DNA of 64,000 nt from Acrocarpospora catenulata (GTDB lineage Bacteria; Actinomycetota; Actinomycetes; Streptosporangiales; Streptosporangiaceae): the NCBI RefSeq assembly GCF_018476525.1, contig NZ_JAHCST010000032.1, positions 1 to 64,000 of the forward strand. The letters run 5' to 3'. The notes below the pieces were generated by a model. The model was not told where the DNA came from, made no database searches, and saw nothing but the letters and a program-made list of their open reading frames with translations. The position numbers and the translations under genes are program-made. This document shows, one piece after another, positions 24,036-32,794 of this stretch (positions are counted from its first letter, which is position 1; each line of letters opens with the position of its first letter).

Positions 24036-25163
24036 ATGATCCAGCTCGCTGACTACGTGGTGGAGGCCCGGCACGCGTCCGAGGTGATCGGCGCGGTCCG
24101 GACGGCCGCGGAGCGCGGTCTGGCGCTGAACGTCTGGGCCACCGGCCACGGCAGCCACGAAACCCTGGGTGACGATGTCTTACGCGTCACCACGACCGAG
24201 ATGAACGAGGTCCATATCGATCCGGCGCGCCGGGTCGCCCGGGTGGGCCCCGGCGCGCGCTGGGGGCAGGTGATCGCCGCCGCCGCCCCGTACGGCCTGG
24301 CCCCGCTCGCGGGATCGCACCCCGACGTCGGCGTGACCGGCTACACCCTCGGCGGCGGCCTCGGCTGGCTCTCCCGCCGGTACGGCTTCGCCGCCGACAG
24401 CGTGCTCCGCGCCGAACTGGTCACCGCCGACGGACGGCTGATCACGGTGTCCCCGGACGAGCATGAGGACCTGTTCTGGGCGATCCGCGGGGGCGGGGGC
24501 GGCTTCGGCGTGGTCACCGCGCTGGAGTTCCAGCTCCACCCGGTCGCCCAGGTGACCGCGGGCACGGCCACCTTCCCGGTGGAGCGGGCGGCCGAGACCC
24601 TGGCCGCCTACCGCGACTGGTGTGCGAGCGCCCCCGACGAGGTGAGCACCGCGCTGGTGCTGACCCCGCAGGCCGTGACCGTCAAAGTGATGTGCGCGGC
24701 CCCGGCGGAGCGCGCCGTGCGCCAGCTGTTGGCCAGCTCCATCACCGACACCCTGACCACCATGCCGTTCGGCCGCGCCGCGATGGGCGGCACCGCGGCC
24801 CAGCACCTGGACCTGCTCCCGGAGCTGCCGGACGCCGCGATCCCCGCGCTGGTCCAGGCGGGCCGCCAGGCTACCGTGGAGGTCCGCCACTGGGGTGGGG
24901 CGCTGGCCCTGCCCGGCGGTCCGGTGAGCCACCGGGACACCCGGTTCTCGGTGATCGTGAACGCCCAGGTCCCCGGCGTGGCGGAGGCGCTCGCGCCGTT
25001 CGCCAACGGGGGCGCCTTCCTGAACTTCCTCTCCGACACCAGCCGGACGGCCACCGCGTACACCAGCGGGGACTTCCGGCGGCTCGGCGAGGTGAAACGT
25101 GCCTACGACCCGGCCGATCTGTTCCGGACCGGCCACCGCATCCCCTTGCGAGGAACCCCATGA
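24036..25163 (+). CDS. FAD-linked oxidase
   Basis: 375 residues; ATG 24036 after GAGGAGG preferred to an upstream ATG. A PCMH-type FAD domain: VWATGHGSHE, RRVARVGPGARWGQVIAAAA, TGYTLGGGLGWLSRRYGF (FAD loop) and DLFWAIRGGGGGFGVVTALE. A substrate domain follows, with the BBE-like end RLGEVKRAYDPADLFRTGHR. Neither the His nor the Cys for bicovalent FAD attachment is obvious. Stop overlaps the serine hydrolase start. The substrate is unknown. Confidence 0.85.
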   Translation: MIQLADYVVEARHASEVIGAVRTAAERGLALNVWATGHGSHETLGDDVLRVTTTEMNEVHIDPARRVARVGPGARWGQVIAAAAPYGLAPLAGSHPDVGVTGYTLGGGLGWLSRRYGFAADSVLRAELVTADGRLITVSPDEHEDLFWAIRGGGGGFGVVTALEFQLHPVAQVTAGTATFPVERAAETLAAYRDWCASAPDEVSTALVLTPQAVTVKVMCAAPAERAVRQLLASSITDTLTTMPFGRAAMGGTAAQHLDLLPELPDAAIPALVQAGRQATVEVRHWGGALALPGGPVSHRDTRFSVIVNAQVPGVAEALAPFANGGAFLNFLSDTSRTATAYTSGDFRRLGEVKRAYDPADLFRTGHRIPLRGTP

Positions 25164-26251
25164 GCGATATTCAGAAGAACGTGCAGGCCGCCATCGACGA
25201 GCTGGTGGAGTCCGGGGCCGAGCGTGGCGTGCAGGTCGCGGTCTACCGGAACGGCGAGCAGATCGTGGACGCCGTGGCCGGGGTGGCCGATCCGGAGACC
25301 GGCCGCGAGGTGACCTCCGGCACCCTCTTCTACAACTTCTCGATCGGCAAGGGCGCCACCGCGACCGTGGCCCACGTGCTGGCCGAGCGTGGTCTGTTCG
25401 GCTACGACACCCCGATCGCGGAGCTGTGGCCCGAGTTCGGCGCCCACGGCAAGGAGGGCGTCACCATCCGGCAGGCGCTCAACCACACCGCCGGGGTGCC
25501 CGGTATCCCGGTGGAGAGCACCGTCGAGGACATCTGCGACTGGGACAAGATGTGCGCGGCCATCGCGGACGCCGAGCCCTGGTGGGAGCCGGGCACCCAG
25601 ATGGGCTACCACGCCTACAGCTTCGGCTACATCGTCGGCGAGGTGGTCCGCAGGGCCACCGGCAAGCCGATCTCGCAGGTGCTGCTGGAGGAGGTGGCGG
25701 GGCCGCTCGGCGTGGGCGAGGAGCTCTACTTCGGCATGCCGGTGGCCGAGCACGGGCGGCTGGCCGTGCTGGAGGACGAGCCGGTGACCGCCGACGCCTT
25801 CGGCGACATGCCCACCGACCTGCCGATGTTCCGGGCGGGGCCGATGACGCTGTTCCCGTCGGCCACGCTGGGCAACCGCACCGACGTGCTGGCCGCCGAC
25901 ATCCCGGCCGGCGGCAAGACCTCCGCCCGCGCGATCGCCAGGATGTACGCGGCGCTGCTGGGCGAAATGGACGGCGTGCGGCTGGTTTCCCCCGAGCGGC
26001 TCAGCGAGATGACGGCGGTCTCCTTCAGCGGGCCTGACCAGGTGTTCGGCATGCCCAGCACCTGGGGTCTCGGGTACGCGCTCGGCGGCCCCTCCTCGGA
26101 CACGCCGACCGCCTTCGGCATGGCGGGGGCGGGCGGCAGCTACGCCTACGCCGACACCGCGACCGGCCTGGTGGTGGCGGTCACCAAGAACAAGCTCACC
26201 GGGGACTTCGCGGTGCCGGTCCGGGTCGCGGAGATCGTCGCCGAGGCGTAG
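25160..26251 (+). CDS. Serine hydrolase, beta-lactamase/EstB-like
   Basis: 363 residues, coupled to the FAD oxidase by ATGA. The class C beta-lactamase-like fold has the S-x-x-K motif in FYNFSIGKGATATVAHVL (Ser about 64). A tyrosine of the Y-x-N-type motif lies in GYHAYSFGYIVGEVV. The Gly-rich third motif is in GMAGAGGSYAYAD. No signal peptide is present, so the enzyme is cytoplasmic. Such proteins (EstB, LACTB group) are esterases or peptidases rather than antibiotic resistance enzymes. Confidence 0.88.
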   Translation: MSDIQKNVQAAIDELVESGAERGVQVAVYRNGEQIVDAVAGVADPETGREVTSGTLFYNFSIGKGATATVAHVLAERGLFGYDTPIAELWPEFGAHGKEGVTIRQALNHTAGVPGIPVESTVEDICDWDKMCAAIADAEPWWEPGTQMGYHAYSFGYIVGEVVRRATGKPISQVLLEEVAGPLGVGEELYFGMPVAEHGRLAVLEDEPVTADAFGDMPTDLPMFRAGPMTLFPSATLGNRTDVLAADIPAGGKTSARAIARMYAALLGEMDGVRLVSPERLSEMTAVSFSGPDQVFGMPSTWGLGYALGGPSSDTPTAFGMAGAGGSYAYADTATGLVVAVTKNKLTGDFAVPVRVAEIVAEA

Positions 26252-26267
26252 TCAGAGTGCAAGGAGT

Positions 26268-26298
26268 AGGGCCAGATTCCTTACAGGGGTCTGGCCTT
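26268..26298 (+). terminator. Putative terminator after serine hydrolase gene
   Basis: AGGGCCAGA at 26268-26276 pairs with TCTGGCCTT at 26290-26298 (one G-T pair), followed by ACTTTG. It lies 17 bases after the stop codon. Confidence 0.5.
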
Positions 26299-26363
26299 AC
26301 TTTGTGATCAGAAGTATTCGGGTTTGCCCTAACTGATGACTTGTCACCTGGCATGGTGTCAGC

Positions 26364-26993
26364 GTGAAGAAGGGATACGGGCAGTACTGCCCGATCGCTT
26401 TGGGCGCCGAGATCTTCGCCGAGCGCTGGACCCCGATCATTCTCCGCAATCTCATGGTGGGCTGCCACAGGTTCAGCGCGATCCTGGAAGGCGCCCCCGG
26501 CCTGCCCCGCAGCGTGCTCGCGCAGCGCCTGCGCAGCCTCGAACACGACGGCGTGATCGAGCACAGGGACAACGAGTATCACCTCACCCCGGCGGGCCGG
26601 GAGCTCACCGAGGTCTGCCTGGCCCTGGGCACCTGGGGCGCCCGCTGGCGGGAGGTCCGCCCGGAGCACCACGACCCGCACCTGGTGCTCTGGACCCTGT
26701 CCCGGCTGGTGGAACCCGCCTTCCTGCCCCGTCCCCGGGTGGTGGTCCGCGTCGACCTCACCGACCGCTCCGACCGGTACTGGCTGGTGCTGAGCGTGTC
26801 GGGCAACGAGGTCTGCCTGCGCGACCCCGGCTTCGCGGAGGACGGCGTGATCATCGCCGACGCCGGGTCGCTGGTGCGCTGGCACCGCGGGCTGGGCTCG
26901 ATCGGCCCGTTCCTGACCGGGCCCCCGTGGCTGGAGCAGGCGCTGGACGGCTGGGTGCTGCTGAGCCCGTTCGCGGGGGTACGGCCGGCCTGA
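26364..26993 (+). CDS. HxlR-family regulator with C-terminal SCP2-like domain
   Basis: 209 residues, GTG start. HxlR winged helix (about 1-100): CPIALGAEIFAERWTPIILR, HRFSAILEGAPGLPRSVLAQ and GVIEHRDNEYHLTPAGREL. The C-terminal half (LVRWHRGLGSIGPFLTGPPW) resembles the sterol-carrier-like domain fused to many actinobacterial HxlR proteins. The conserved N-terminal Cys (C9) is a candidate redox sensor. It probably regulates itself or the adjacent oxidoreductase cluster. Confidence 0.85.
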   Translation: MKKGYGQYCPIALGAEIFAERWTPIILRNLMVGCHRFSAILEGAPGLPRSVLAQRLRSLEHDGVIEHRDNEYHLTPAGRELTEVCLALGTWGARWREVRPEHHDPHLVLWTLSRLVEPAFLPRPRVVVRVDLTDRSDRYWLVLSVSGNEVCLRDPGFAEDGVIIADAGSLVRWHRGLGSIGPFLTGPPWLEQALDGWVLLSPFAGVRPA

Positions 26994-27035
26994 CCGCCCC
27001 GGAAACTGTCGGTGGCGGATGGCAGGGTGTACGGC

Positions 27036-28100
27036 GTGGCTGAACCGTTGAAGGACATGATCAACGCCGTCTCCGTGGGGGTGCTGGCCGACGGGATCGC
27101 CGCCGTCTGGCGGCCGTTCCAGCGGGACAGGTTCGTGCGCGCCGCGCTGGACGGTCTGGCCGGTCTGGAGCTGAAGGACCGGGTCCGCCGGGTGGCGGCC
27201 GCCCTGCACGTCTCCCTGTCGCTGCCGTTCCCCGCCGCCGCCGAGGTGCTCAGGGAGGCCGCGGGAAAGGTCCGGCTGGACATGTGGAGCGGCTGGCCAG
27301 CCACCGAGCACGTGGGCACCTACGGGGTGGACCACCTCGAGGAGTCGATGACCACCCTCGCCACGCTCACGCCGTTCGCGACGGGCGAGTTCGCGGTGCG
27401 CCCGTTCCTGGAGCGGTACCGGTCGGGCGCGCTGGACATCATGTACGGCTGGGCCCACGACGAGAACGAGCACCTGCGCCGGCTGGCCTCGGAGGGCTCC
27501 CGCCCCCGGTTACCGTGGGGTGCCAGGGTCCGCTGGCTGATGGAGCCGGGCCCGACCCTCCCCATCCTGGCGGCCCTGCGCGAGGACCCCAGTGAGTACG
27601 TGCGCCGTTCGGTCGCCAACCACGTCAACGACCTGGCCAAGGACCACCCGGAGACCGCGGTCGAGCTGCTCGCCCGCTGGCGGGCCGAGGGCGGCTCACA
27701 CGTCGAGAAGGTGCTCCGCCACGCGGCCCGCGGCCTGGTCAGGAGCGGTCACCCGGGTGCGCTGACCCTGCTCGGCGCCACCCCGGGCAGCGGCTCGGTG
27801 GACCTGCTCGCCCTCGACGACGAGCGGGTGGCCACGGGGGACCGGCTCCACTTCACGGTCACCCTGGCCGCCGACCACCCCGGCCCGCTGGTGCTGAAAT
27901 ACGCGATCGTCCGGGACGGCTCCCGCCGCGTCTTCCATCTGGGCGAGCGCTCGGCCGAGACGCCCGGCCAGCGGTTCACCCTCACCAAGTCCCATTCGTT
28001 CCGCCCGGTGACCACCCGGAGCGAGCCCCCGGGCCCGCGCACCCTGGAGATCATCGTCAACGGCACGCCCCGGGCCACCGCCGCCTTCACCTTGACCTAG
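27036..28100 (+). CDS. DNA alkylation repair-like (AlkC/HEAT) protein
   Basis: 354 residues from GTG 27036, which gives MAEPLKDMINAVSVGVLADG. A GTG at 27012 would add eight residues. HEAT-like helical repeats: EESMTTLATLTPFATGEFAV, YGWAHDENEHLRRLASEGSR, REDPSEYVRRSVANHVNDLA. RRLASEGSRPRLPW is the typical AlkC/AlkD substrate-groove segment. The last 100 residues are a beta-rich Ig-like extension (DDERVATGDRLHFTVTLAA). AlkC glycosylases remove N3-alkyladenine. The catalytic acid is likely in the HEAT region; exact residue not assigned. Confidence 0.8.
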   Translation: MAEPLKDMINAVSVGVLADGIAAVWRPFQRDRFVRAALDGLAGLELKDRVRRVAAALHVSLSLPFPAAAEVLREAAGKVRLDMWSGWPATEHVGTYGVDHLEESMTTLATLTPFATGEFAVRPFLERYRSGALDIMYGWAHDENEHLRRLASEGSRPRLPWGARVRWLMEPGPTLPILAALREDPSEYVRRSVANHVNDLAKDHPETAVELLARWRAEGGSHVEKVLRHAARGLVRSGHPGALTLLGATPGSGSVDLLALDDERVATGDRLHFTVTLAADHPGPLVLKYAIVRDGSRRVFHLGERSAETPGQRFTLTKSHSFRPVTTRSEPPGPRTLEIIVNGTPRATAAFTLT

Positions 28101-28111
28101 CCGGCGGGAAC

Positions 28112-28177
28112 AGCCCGGGGGACCAGCACCGGGGGACCGGCACCGGGGGGACTAGCGCCGGGGGATTAGCGCCGGGC
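28112..28177. repeat. Imperfect 15-bp tandem repeats
   Basis: About four degenerate units of CACCGGGGGACCGG-type sequence between two convergent genes. The last units run into the 3' end of the membrane protein gene. Probably a replication-slippage array with possible terminator activity. Confidence 0.6.
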
Positions 28178-29674
28178 GAGGTCCGGGGCGGCCACGGCGG
28201 GCAAGCCCGGGGCCTCGCGCAACCGTGCCCGAGGACGGACGCCGCGCAGCCGTACCCACAGGGTCAACGCCAGCAACGGGAGGCAGATCGCGCTGAGGAA
28301 GCTGACCGTGGTCAGGTGGCGCACGGCGTCCACCCGGCCGCCGAGCATGGCCACCCCGAACTGGATCACGATCATCAACGGCACCGTGACCGCCAGCATC
28401 CCGACCGCCTTCCGCGGAGCTTTCAGGCGGCGGCGCCGTACCGTCGAGAGGCCGACGGCGAAGGTGGCCACCCAGAGCAGCACCAGCAGCACGGGCGCGA
28501 GCCGGAAGATCCCCCAGAGCCAGCTGTAGACGGCGATCCGGTGCTCGCGCGCCCCCGACGGCTGCCCGGCGTCAGGCGGATAGGAGCCCAGGTAGTCGGG
28601 CGCCAGCCGGCCGATCGCGGCCAGCCCCCAGCCCACGGTCCGCACCAGGTGGGCGGGATGGCCCGCGTAGAACCCGATGAGGCTCGGCAGGGTGACCTGG
28701 GCGCGGAACTCGGTGTAGAGCGGTGTCGCGGCGGCCGAGTTGTCCGACAGCAGGGTGGTGTCCGCCGCCTTGGCCAGCTCCTCGGCCATGGCCAGCGGGA
28801 ACCCGAGGTCCTGCAGGTCCTTGGCCGCCCCCGGGTTGTCGTGCAGGATCGAGCCGAACACGGCGTCGTAGAGCGCCACCTCCAGCTGCCGCTCCGGCTG
28901 CCGCGCCAGGTGGTACCCGGTGGCCGCCAGCAACGCCAGGCACACCACGATCGCGGGCAGCCGCCGCAGCGTGCGGCCGAACCAGCGCGGCCGCCACCAG
29001 GACAGCCGCCGATTCGGCAACCAGAGCAGCGCGAGGCAGACCGGCACCAGGAGGGCGGCCAGCTGGATCTGCGACCCGATGGCGAACAGGGCGGCGGCGG
29101 ACACGAACAGCACGCGGGGCACGGTGGCACGGCCCATCCGCCAGAGTGTCAGCAACGCCACCAGCAACAGCCCGACCCCGAGAAGGGAGGCGGGTTCGGC
29201 GTACGGCGACACGAAGAACCCGGCGAAGGCCGCGTCCGCGTAGACCAGGCCGACCGCGCTGGCGGCCAGCGTCCGCACCCACCACTGGCCAGGAAGCACC
29301 CAGGCCAGCAGCCCGACCACCACCCCGACCAGGACGGCGCAGATCACGCCGAGCGCCCGCAGATCGATCACGCCGGGCAGCCCGAGCAGCGGGGTGATCT
29401 TCCCGGCCAGCCAGAGCAGCCAGAGCTGGGTGGACCGGTACGCCTCGCCGGTGCCCTCCACGCCGCAGGTCTCGCCGAACCAGGAGTGCGCCAGCCAGGT
29501 CGGGTAGACGTGCTCCCACACGTTGGCCTGCCACGGCCGGTCCACGGCCGCGCCGAACCCGCAGAGCAGGCGGTTGCCGTCCCCCTGGTCGGCGAGCCCG
29601 ACCGTGCCGCCGGCGAAGAGCCGGATGAGCATGATGCCGGCCCAGGTCAGGCCGGTCCAGAATGCGGTCTTCAT
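28166..29674 (-). CDS. Polytopic membrane protein (glycosyltransferase-C-like topology)
   Basis: 502 residues starting at MKTAFWTGLTWAGIMLIRLF, overlapping the upstream stop (ATGA). Around ten membrane spans, for example LGVICAVLVGVVVGLLAWVL, LGVGLLLVALLTLW, IVVCLALLAATGYHL, APVLLVLLWVATFAVGLSTV. A large extracytoplasmic loop lies after the first span (residues about 25-90). The topology and the early loop resemble GT-C-type or wall-polysaccharide membrane proteins, but no D-D catalytic motif was identified. Cotranscribed with the septum-formation-like lipoprotein gene. Confidence 0.75.
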   Translation of the reverse strand: MKTAFWTGLTWAGIMLIRLFAGGTVGLADQGDGNRLLCGFGAAVDRPWQANVWEHVYPTWLAHSWFGETCGVEGTGEAYRSTQLWLLWLAGKITPLLGLPGVIDLRALGVICAVLVGVVVGLLAWVLPGQWWVRTLAASAVGLVYADAAFAGFFVSPYAEPASLLGVGLLLVALLTLWRMGRATVPRVLFVSAAALFAIGSQIQLAALLVPVCLALLWLPNRRLSWWRPRWFGRTLRRLPAIVVCLALLAATGYHLARQPERQLEVALYDAVFGSILHDNPGAAKDLQDLGFPLAMAEELAKAADTTLLSDNSAAATPLYTEFRAQVTLPSLIGFYAGHPAHLVRTVGWGLAAIGRLAPDYLGSYPPDAGQPSGAREHRIAVYSWLWGIFRLAPVLLVLLWVATFAVGLSTVRRRRLKAPRKAVGMLAVTVPLMIVIQFGVAMLGGRVDAVRHLTTVSFLSAICLPLLALTLWVRLRGVRPRARLREAPGLPAVAAPDLARR

Positions 29675-30468
29675 GCCAGCCCTCCGCGCAGCGTGGTAGT
29701 CGAGACCGGATGGGTGATCCAGCAGCTGACCTGGCGGTCGCGCCAGTTGGCGCGGGTGACGGGGTCGAACCGCACCCCCATGCCCTTGATCGGCCCTCTG
29801 GCGTAGGCGCGGGCCGCGTCCCGGCAGAGCCGGGTGACCCGCCGGTGCGCCTGGTCGTCCTGCGGGAACCTGTGCCAGGTCAGGTAGACCCGGGGCTCGA
29901 TCAGCTCGCTGTCGTGCGGCCGGGCGCAGATGGTGTCCTGCGCGCCGAGCCGGCACCGCCGGACCAGGGCCGACCAGGGGCGGCGCATGATCCCGGCGAG
30001 CGGCACCGCGATCTCGGGCCCGGCCCCGTCCTGGACCGTGGGGGCCAGCAGGTCGCACCGGATGGTCCGGTCCCCCGCCGCCCACTCGGCCCGGGTCGGG
30101 AACTTGCCCCAGATCTGGAGCCCCCACTGGATGTCCCGGTCGTCGGCCCCCAGGTAGCGCCGGATCGGCCGCCAGTCGCAGGCCTTGGTGACGGCCGGGA
30201 GCAGTTGTTCCTGGCCGGGCCGTTCACTGGCCGCGGCCAGCTCGCCGGTGAACCCGGTCACCAGGTACGTCTCGCTCTGGTGGGGTTCGGTGCACGGTAC
30301 CGGCGGCGCGGTGTCGCTGCCGGTGTAGAGCTCCTCTGGCTTGGCCATCCGGTGACAGGAGCCCACTTCCGCGCTCACGCTCAGCACCCCGACGGCGGTG
30401 GCGTGCTCCAGCCCGCAGGACGCGGTGAGCGCCGGCAACAGTGCCGCCAGGCAGTGGCGAAGCGGCAT
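29671..30468 (-). CDS. Septum formation domain lipoprotein-like
   Basis: 265 residues. The N-terminus MPLRHCLAALLPALTASCGL looks like a signal peptide ending at Cys18, though the lipobox is weak. Two repeats of the Septum_form pattern: GSCHRMAKPEE with PCTEPHQSETYLV and later Cys residues (KACDW, IRCDLL), then RCRLGAQDTICARPHDSELI. The domain occurs in actinobacterial surface proteins. Role in septation is only by family name. The gene precedes the membrane protein with ATGA overlap. Confidence 0.75.
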   Translation of the reverse strand: MPLRHCLAALLPALTASCGLEHATAVGVLSVSAEVGSCHRMAKPEELYTGSDTAPPVPCTEPHQSETYLVTGFTGELAAASERPGQEQLLPAVTKACDWRPIRRYLGADDRDIQWGLQIWGKFPTRAEWAAGDRTIRCDLLAPTVQDGAGPEIAVPLAGIMRRPWSALVRRCRLGAQDTICARPHDSELIEPRVYLTWHRFPQDDQAHRRVTRLCRDAARAYARGPIKGMGVRFDPVTRANWRDRQVSCWITHPVSTTTLRGGLA

Positions 30469-30610
30469 TCCGTACCCCCTTTCGAGTAGACGTCGCCGAA
30501 CGCTAGTTGGCCCGCCGACGCGGGGAACGGGGGCGCGCCCCGGCCTCCTCCCACGGGGTGAGAGGCGGCCCGTCAACCCACGGGTGAAACCCGAGAACGA
30601 AAAAGCAGGA

Positions 30611-30640
30611 AGGCCCAGACGATAATTCGTCTGGGCCTTT
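30611..30640 (-). terminator. Strong terminator after wecB operon
   Basis: A perfect 13-bp stem (30611-30623 with 30628-30640, loop TAAT) followed on the minus strand by CCTGCTTTTT. It lies 73 bases after the WecB stop and upstream of the septum-form gene. The remaining 30469-30712 has no gene. Confidence 0.85.
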
Positions 30641-30712
30641 CCGTTATGCGCCCTGCGCATCCGGACCGAGCGGATAAGGAGCGGGTCGAACAAGCGTCGG
30701 GCCTGGAGCCTC

Positions 30713-31864
30713 TCACTCCATTGGGTGAAACTCCTCGGGGCGAAACTCCTCGGGGTGGAATTCCGTGGGACGGTCGTTGTGGCCGAAGTGCCAGCCGCAG
30801 GCCAGCGCCGTACGGTCGGCCGCGCGGCCGTCGCCGAAGACGCAGGGGCGCGGGCGGCGCACCCCGGGAGCGGCGAGCCGGTCCAGCACCCCGGCGGCGG
30901 TCTTGAAGATGAGTTCCTCGTCGGTGCCGACCAGGTGGACCTGCGGACCGGCCAGGGCCTCCCGGCGCTCGGTGGTCTCCCGTGTGATCAGCAACGGCAG
31001 CCGGAGCGCCGCCGCCTCCTCCTGCACGCCGCCGGAGTCGGTGATCACCAGGTCGGCCGCCATCAGCGTGCGGACGAACCGCCGGTAGCCGAGCGGCGGC
31101 GCGCACTCCAGGTTGGCCAGGCCGCCCGTCTCCTCCGCGAAGACCGCCTGGACCGCCGGGTTCATGTGGGTGGCGACCAGCACGTCCACCTCCGGGTGGG
31201 CGCGGCCGAGCCGGGTGACCACCCGGGCCACCCGGCGCATCGGCTCCCCCCACGACTCCCGCCGGTGCGCGGTCACCACCACCAGCGGGCGCTCCCGGGG
31301 CGCCGGGGCCGGGCCGTCCGCCGCCTGGAACAGTGCGTCGATCACCGTGTTCCCGGTCACCAGGACCCGCTCAGCCGGGATGCGCTCGGCCACCAGGTTC
31401 CCCCGCGCCTCGGGGGTGGGCGCCAGGTGCAGGTCGGCGAGCGGTGCGATCAGCCGCCGGTTGGCCTCCTCGGGGAACGGCAGCCGGTCGTGGCTGCGCA
31501 GCCCCGCTTCCACGTGTGCGACCGGGATCCCGGCCAGGTATGCGGCCAGCGCCCCCGCCAGCGCGGAGGTGCTGTCCCCCTGGACCAGCACCAGGTCGGG
31601 CCGGAGCCGGTCGAACTCCGCGCCCAGGCCGGAGAGCAGCCCGCCGGCCAGCCCGGCCAGGCCGTCGGCGGCCCGCTCGGCCACCCGGTGGTCCACCGCG
31701 ACGCCGAACCCGCCGAGCGCCTCGTCCACCACGGCGCCGTGCTGGCCGGTGCCGACCACGACCACCTCCGCCCAGGGCCGGTCGCGGAGCGCCGCCACCA
31801 CCACGCCCAGCTTGATCGCCTCCGGCCGGGTCCCGACCACGGTCGCGATCCGCCGCCTAGGCAA
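30713..31864 (-). CDS. wecB: UDP-N-acetylglucosamine 2-epimerase (non-hydrolysing)
   Basis: 383 residues, probably TTG start overlapping the upstream regulator stop by 8 bases. WecB landmarks: VVGTRPEAIKLGVVV, AHVEAGLRSHDRLPFPEEAN, VLVTGNTVIDALF, VVTAHRRESWGEP, DLVITDSGGVQEEAAAL and ITRETTERRE. It interconverts UDP-GlcNAc and UDP-ManNAc for wall polymer synthesis. The extreme C-terminus carries a repeated tail (TEFHPEEFRPEEFHPME) outside the family fold, due to 15-bp DNA repeats at 30,722-30,765. Coupled to a response-regulator-like gene. Confidence 0.88.
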   Translation of the reverse strand: MPRRRIATVVGTRPEAIKLGVVVAALRDRPWAEVVVVGTGQHGAVVDEALGGFGVAVDHRVAERAADGLAGLAGGLLSGLGAEFDRLRPDLVLVQGDSTSALAGALAAYLAGIPVAHVEAGLRSHDRLPFPEEANRRLIAPLADLHLAPTPEARGNLVAERIPAERVLVTGNTVIDALFQAADGPAPAPRERPLVVVTAHRRESWGEPMRRVARVVTRLGRAHPEVDVLVATHMNPAVQAVFAEETGGLANLECAPPLGYRRFVRTLMAADLVITDSGGVQEEAAALRLPLLITRETTERREALAGPQVHLVGTDEELIFKTAAGVLDRLAAPGVRRPRPCVFGDGRAADRTALACGWHFGHNDRPTEFHPEEFRPEEFHPME

Positions 31865-32552
31865 CGCTTCCCCCCCTCTGGCGCTTCTGCACCGGGATGG
31901 GGGAGTCGGCCCGGCCGCGGCCCAGGGCCATGGCGATCACGTGACCCCGGTCCCGGGCGCCGGTCTTGCGGAGGATCGCCTTGATATGGCTTTTCACGGT
32001 GTCGATGGAGATGCGCAGCCGGACCGCGATCGACCGGTTGTCGTAGCCGAGCAGGACCTCTTCCAGGACCTCGCGCTCGCGGGCGCTCAGGCCGAACCGG
32101 GAGAGCGGGTTCTCCTCGCCGGGGCGCCAGGAGCGGGTGGTCAGCCGGTCGTCGATGACCTGCTGACCGGCCAGCACCCCGGACAAATAGAAGATCAAGT
32201 CCTCGGGAGGTGAGATCTTCAACAGGTATCCGGCGGCGCCCCAGCCGACCGCCGAGGCGGCCAGCGTGTCGTCGTTCACGCCGCTGAGCACCACGGGCAC
32301 GGTGGCGGGGCTGGCCAGACGGATCCACGCACAGAGTTCCAGGCCGCTCTCACCGGCCACCTCCGCCTCGCAGAGCACCAGGTCCGGCCGCTGTCGGAGC
32401 ACCAGGTTCCGCGCCTCGTGCACGGAGGTGGCGGCGGCGGCCAGGCGGAAGCGTCCCGACTTGGCGAAGACCGCATGCAGCGCGATATGGGTGAGTTTTG
32501 ATTCATCTACCAGGACAACACGGTATTCCTGCGTCCTTGTGTCGGTAACCAA
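31857..32552 (-). CDS. LuxR-type regulator with atypical receiver (Glu in place of Asp)
   Basis: 231 residues. Receiver domain (about 10-130): VLVDES keeps one acidic-pocket Asp16, and GYLLK the conserved Lys112. The phosphoacceptor position (DLVLCEAEV aligned to DLVLMDIRM) is Glu62 rather than Asp. LuxR HTH (about 155-215): LSAREREVLEEVLLGYDNRS and RLRISIDTVKSHIKAILRKTGA. Glu may mimic permanent phosphorylation, so activity would not depend on a kinase. No kinase gene is adjacent. Overlap with wecB suggests control of wall polysaccharide functions, which is inference. Confidence 0.88.
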   Translation of the reverse strand: MVTDTRTQEYRVVLVDESKLTHIALHAVFAKSGRFRLAAAATSVHEARNLVLRQRPDLVLCEAEVAGESGLELCAWIRLASPATVPVVLSGVNDDTLAASAVGWGAAGYLLKISPPEDLIFYLSGVLAGQQVIDDRLTTRSWRPGEENPLSRFGLSAREREVLEEVLLGYDNRSIAVRLRISIDTVKSHIKAILRKTGARDRGHVIAMALGRGRADSPIPVQKRQRGGSVA

Positions 32553-32794
32553 AGGAGACCCCTTTCAGCCTTTCACCGCACAACCGTCAAAATGACCTGG
32601 GAGGCTGACCCGGTCATCAATGTAGTGCGGCGCCCGGTCCGGACCCGGAATAACACTCATCCCCTGGAGTGAATAATCAAGTATTGGTCACTCCGTAGGG
32701 TGAGTAACGATGGAATATGTGTCGTTGCCATTCCGCTTCCGACATAACCTCTGGGAACAGGCGACTTGCGGCGTAAACACCCCAGGGGGAATGG

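Noticed and set aside
25160-26251. Beta-lactamase resistance gene
   Set aside because: It has the S-x-x-K fold but no export signal and belongs to the EstB-like serine hydrolases, so antibiotic resistance is not supported.
28112-28177. CRISPR-like array
   Set aside because: Units are 14-15 bp, degenerate and contiguous without spacers; no cas genes are present anywhere in the window.
28316-29806. Long plus-strand frame opposite the membrane protein
   Set aside because: Q/P/R/E-rich translation, no start signal; the minus strand encodes clear membrane spans.
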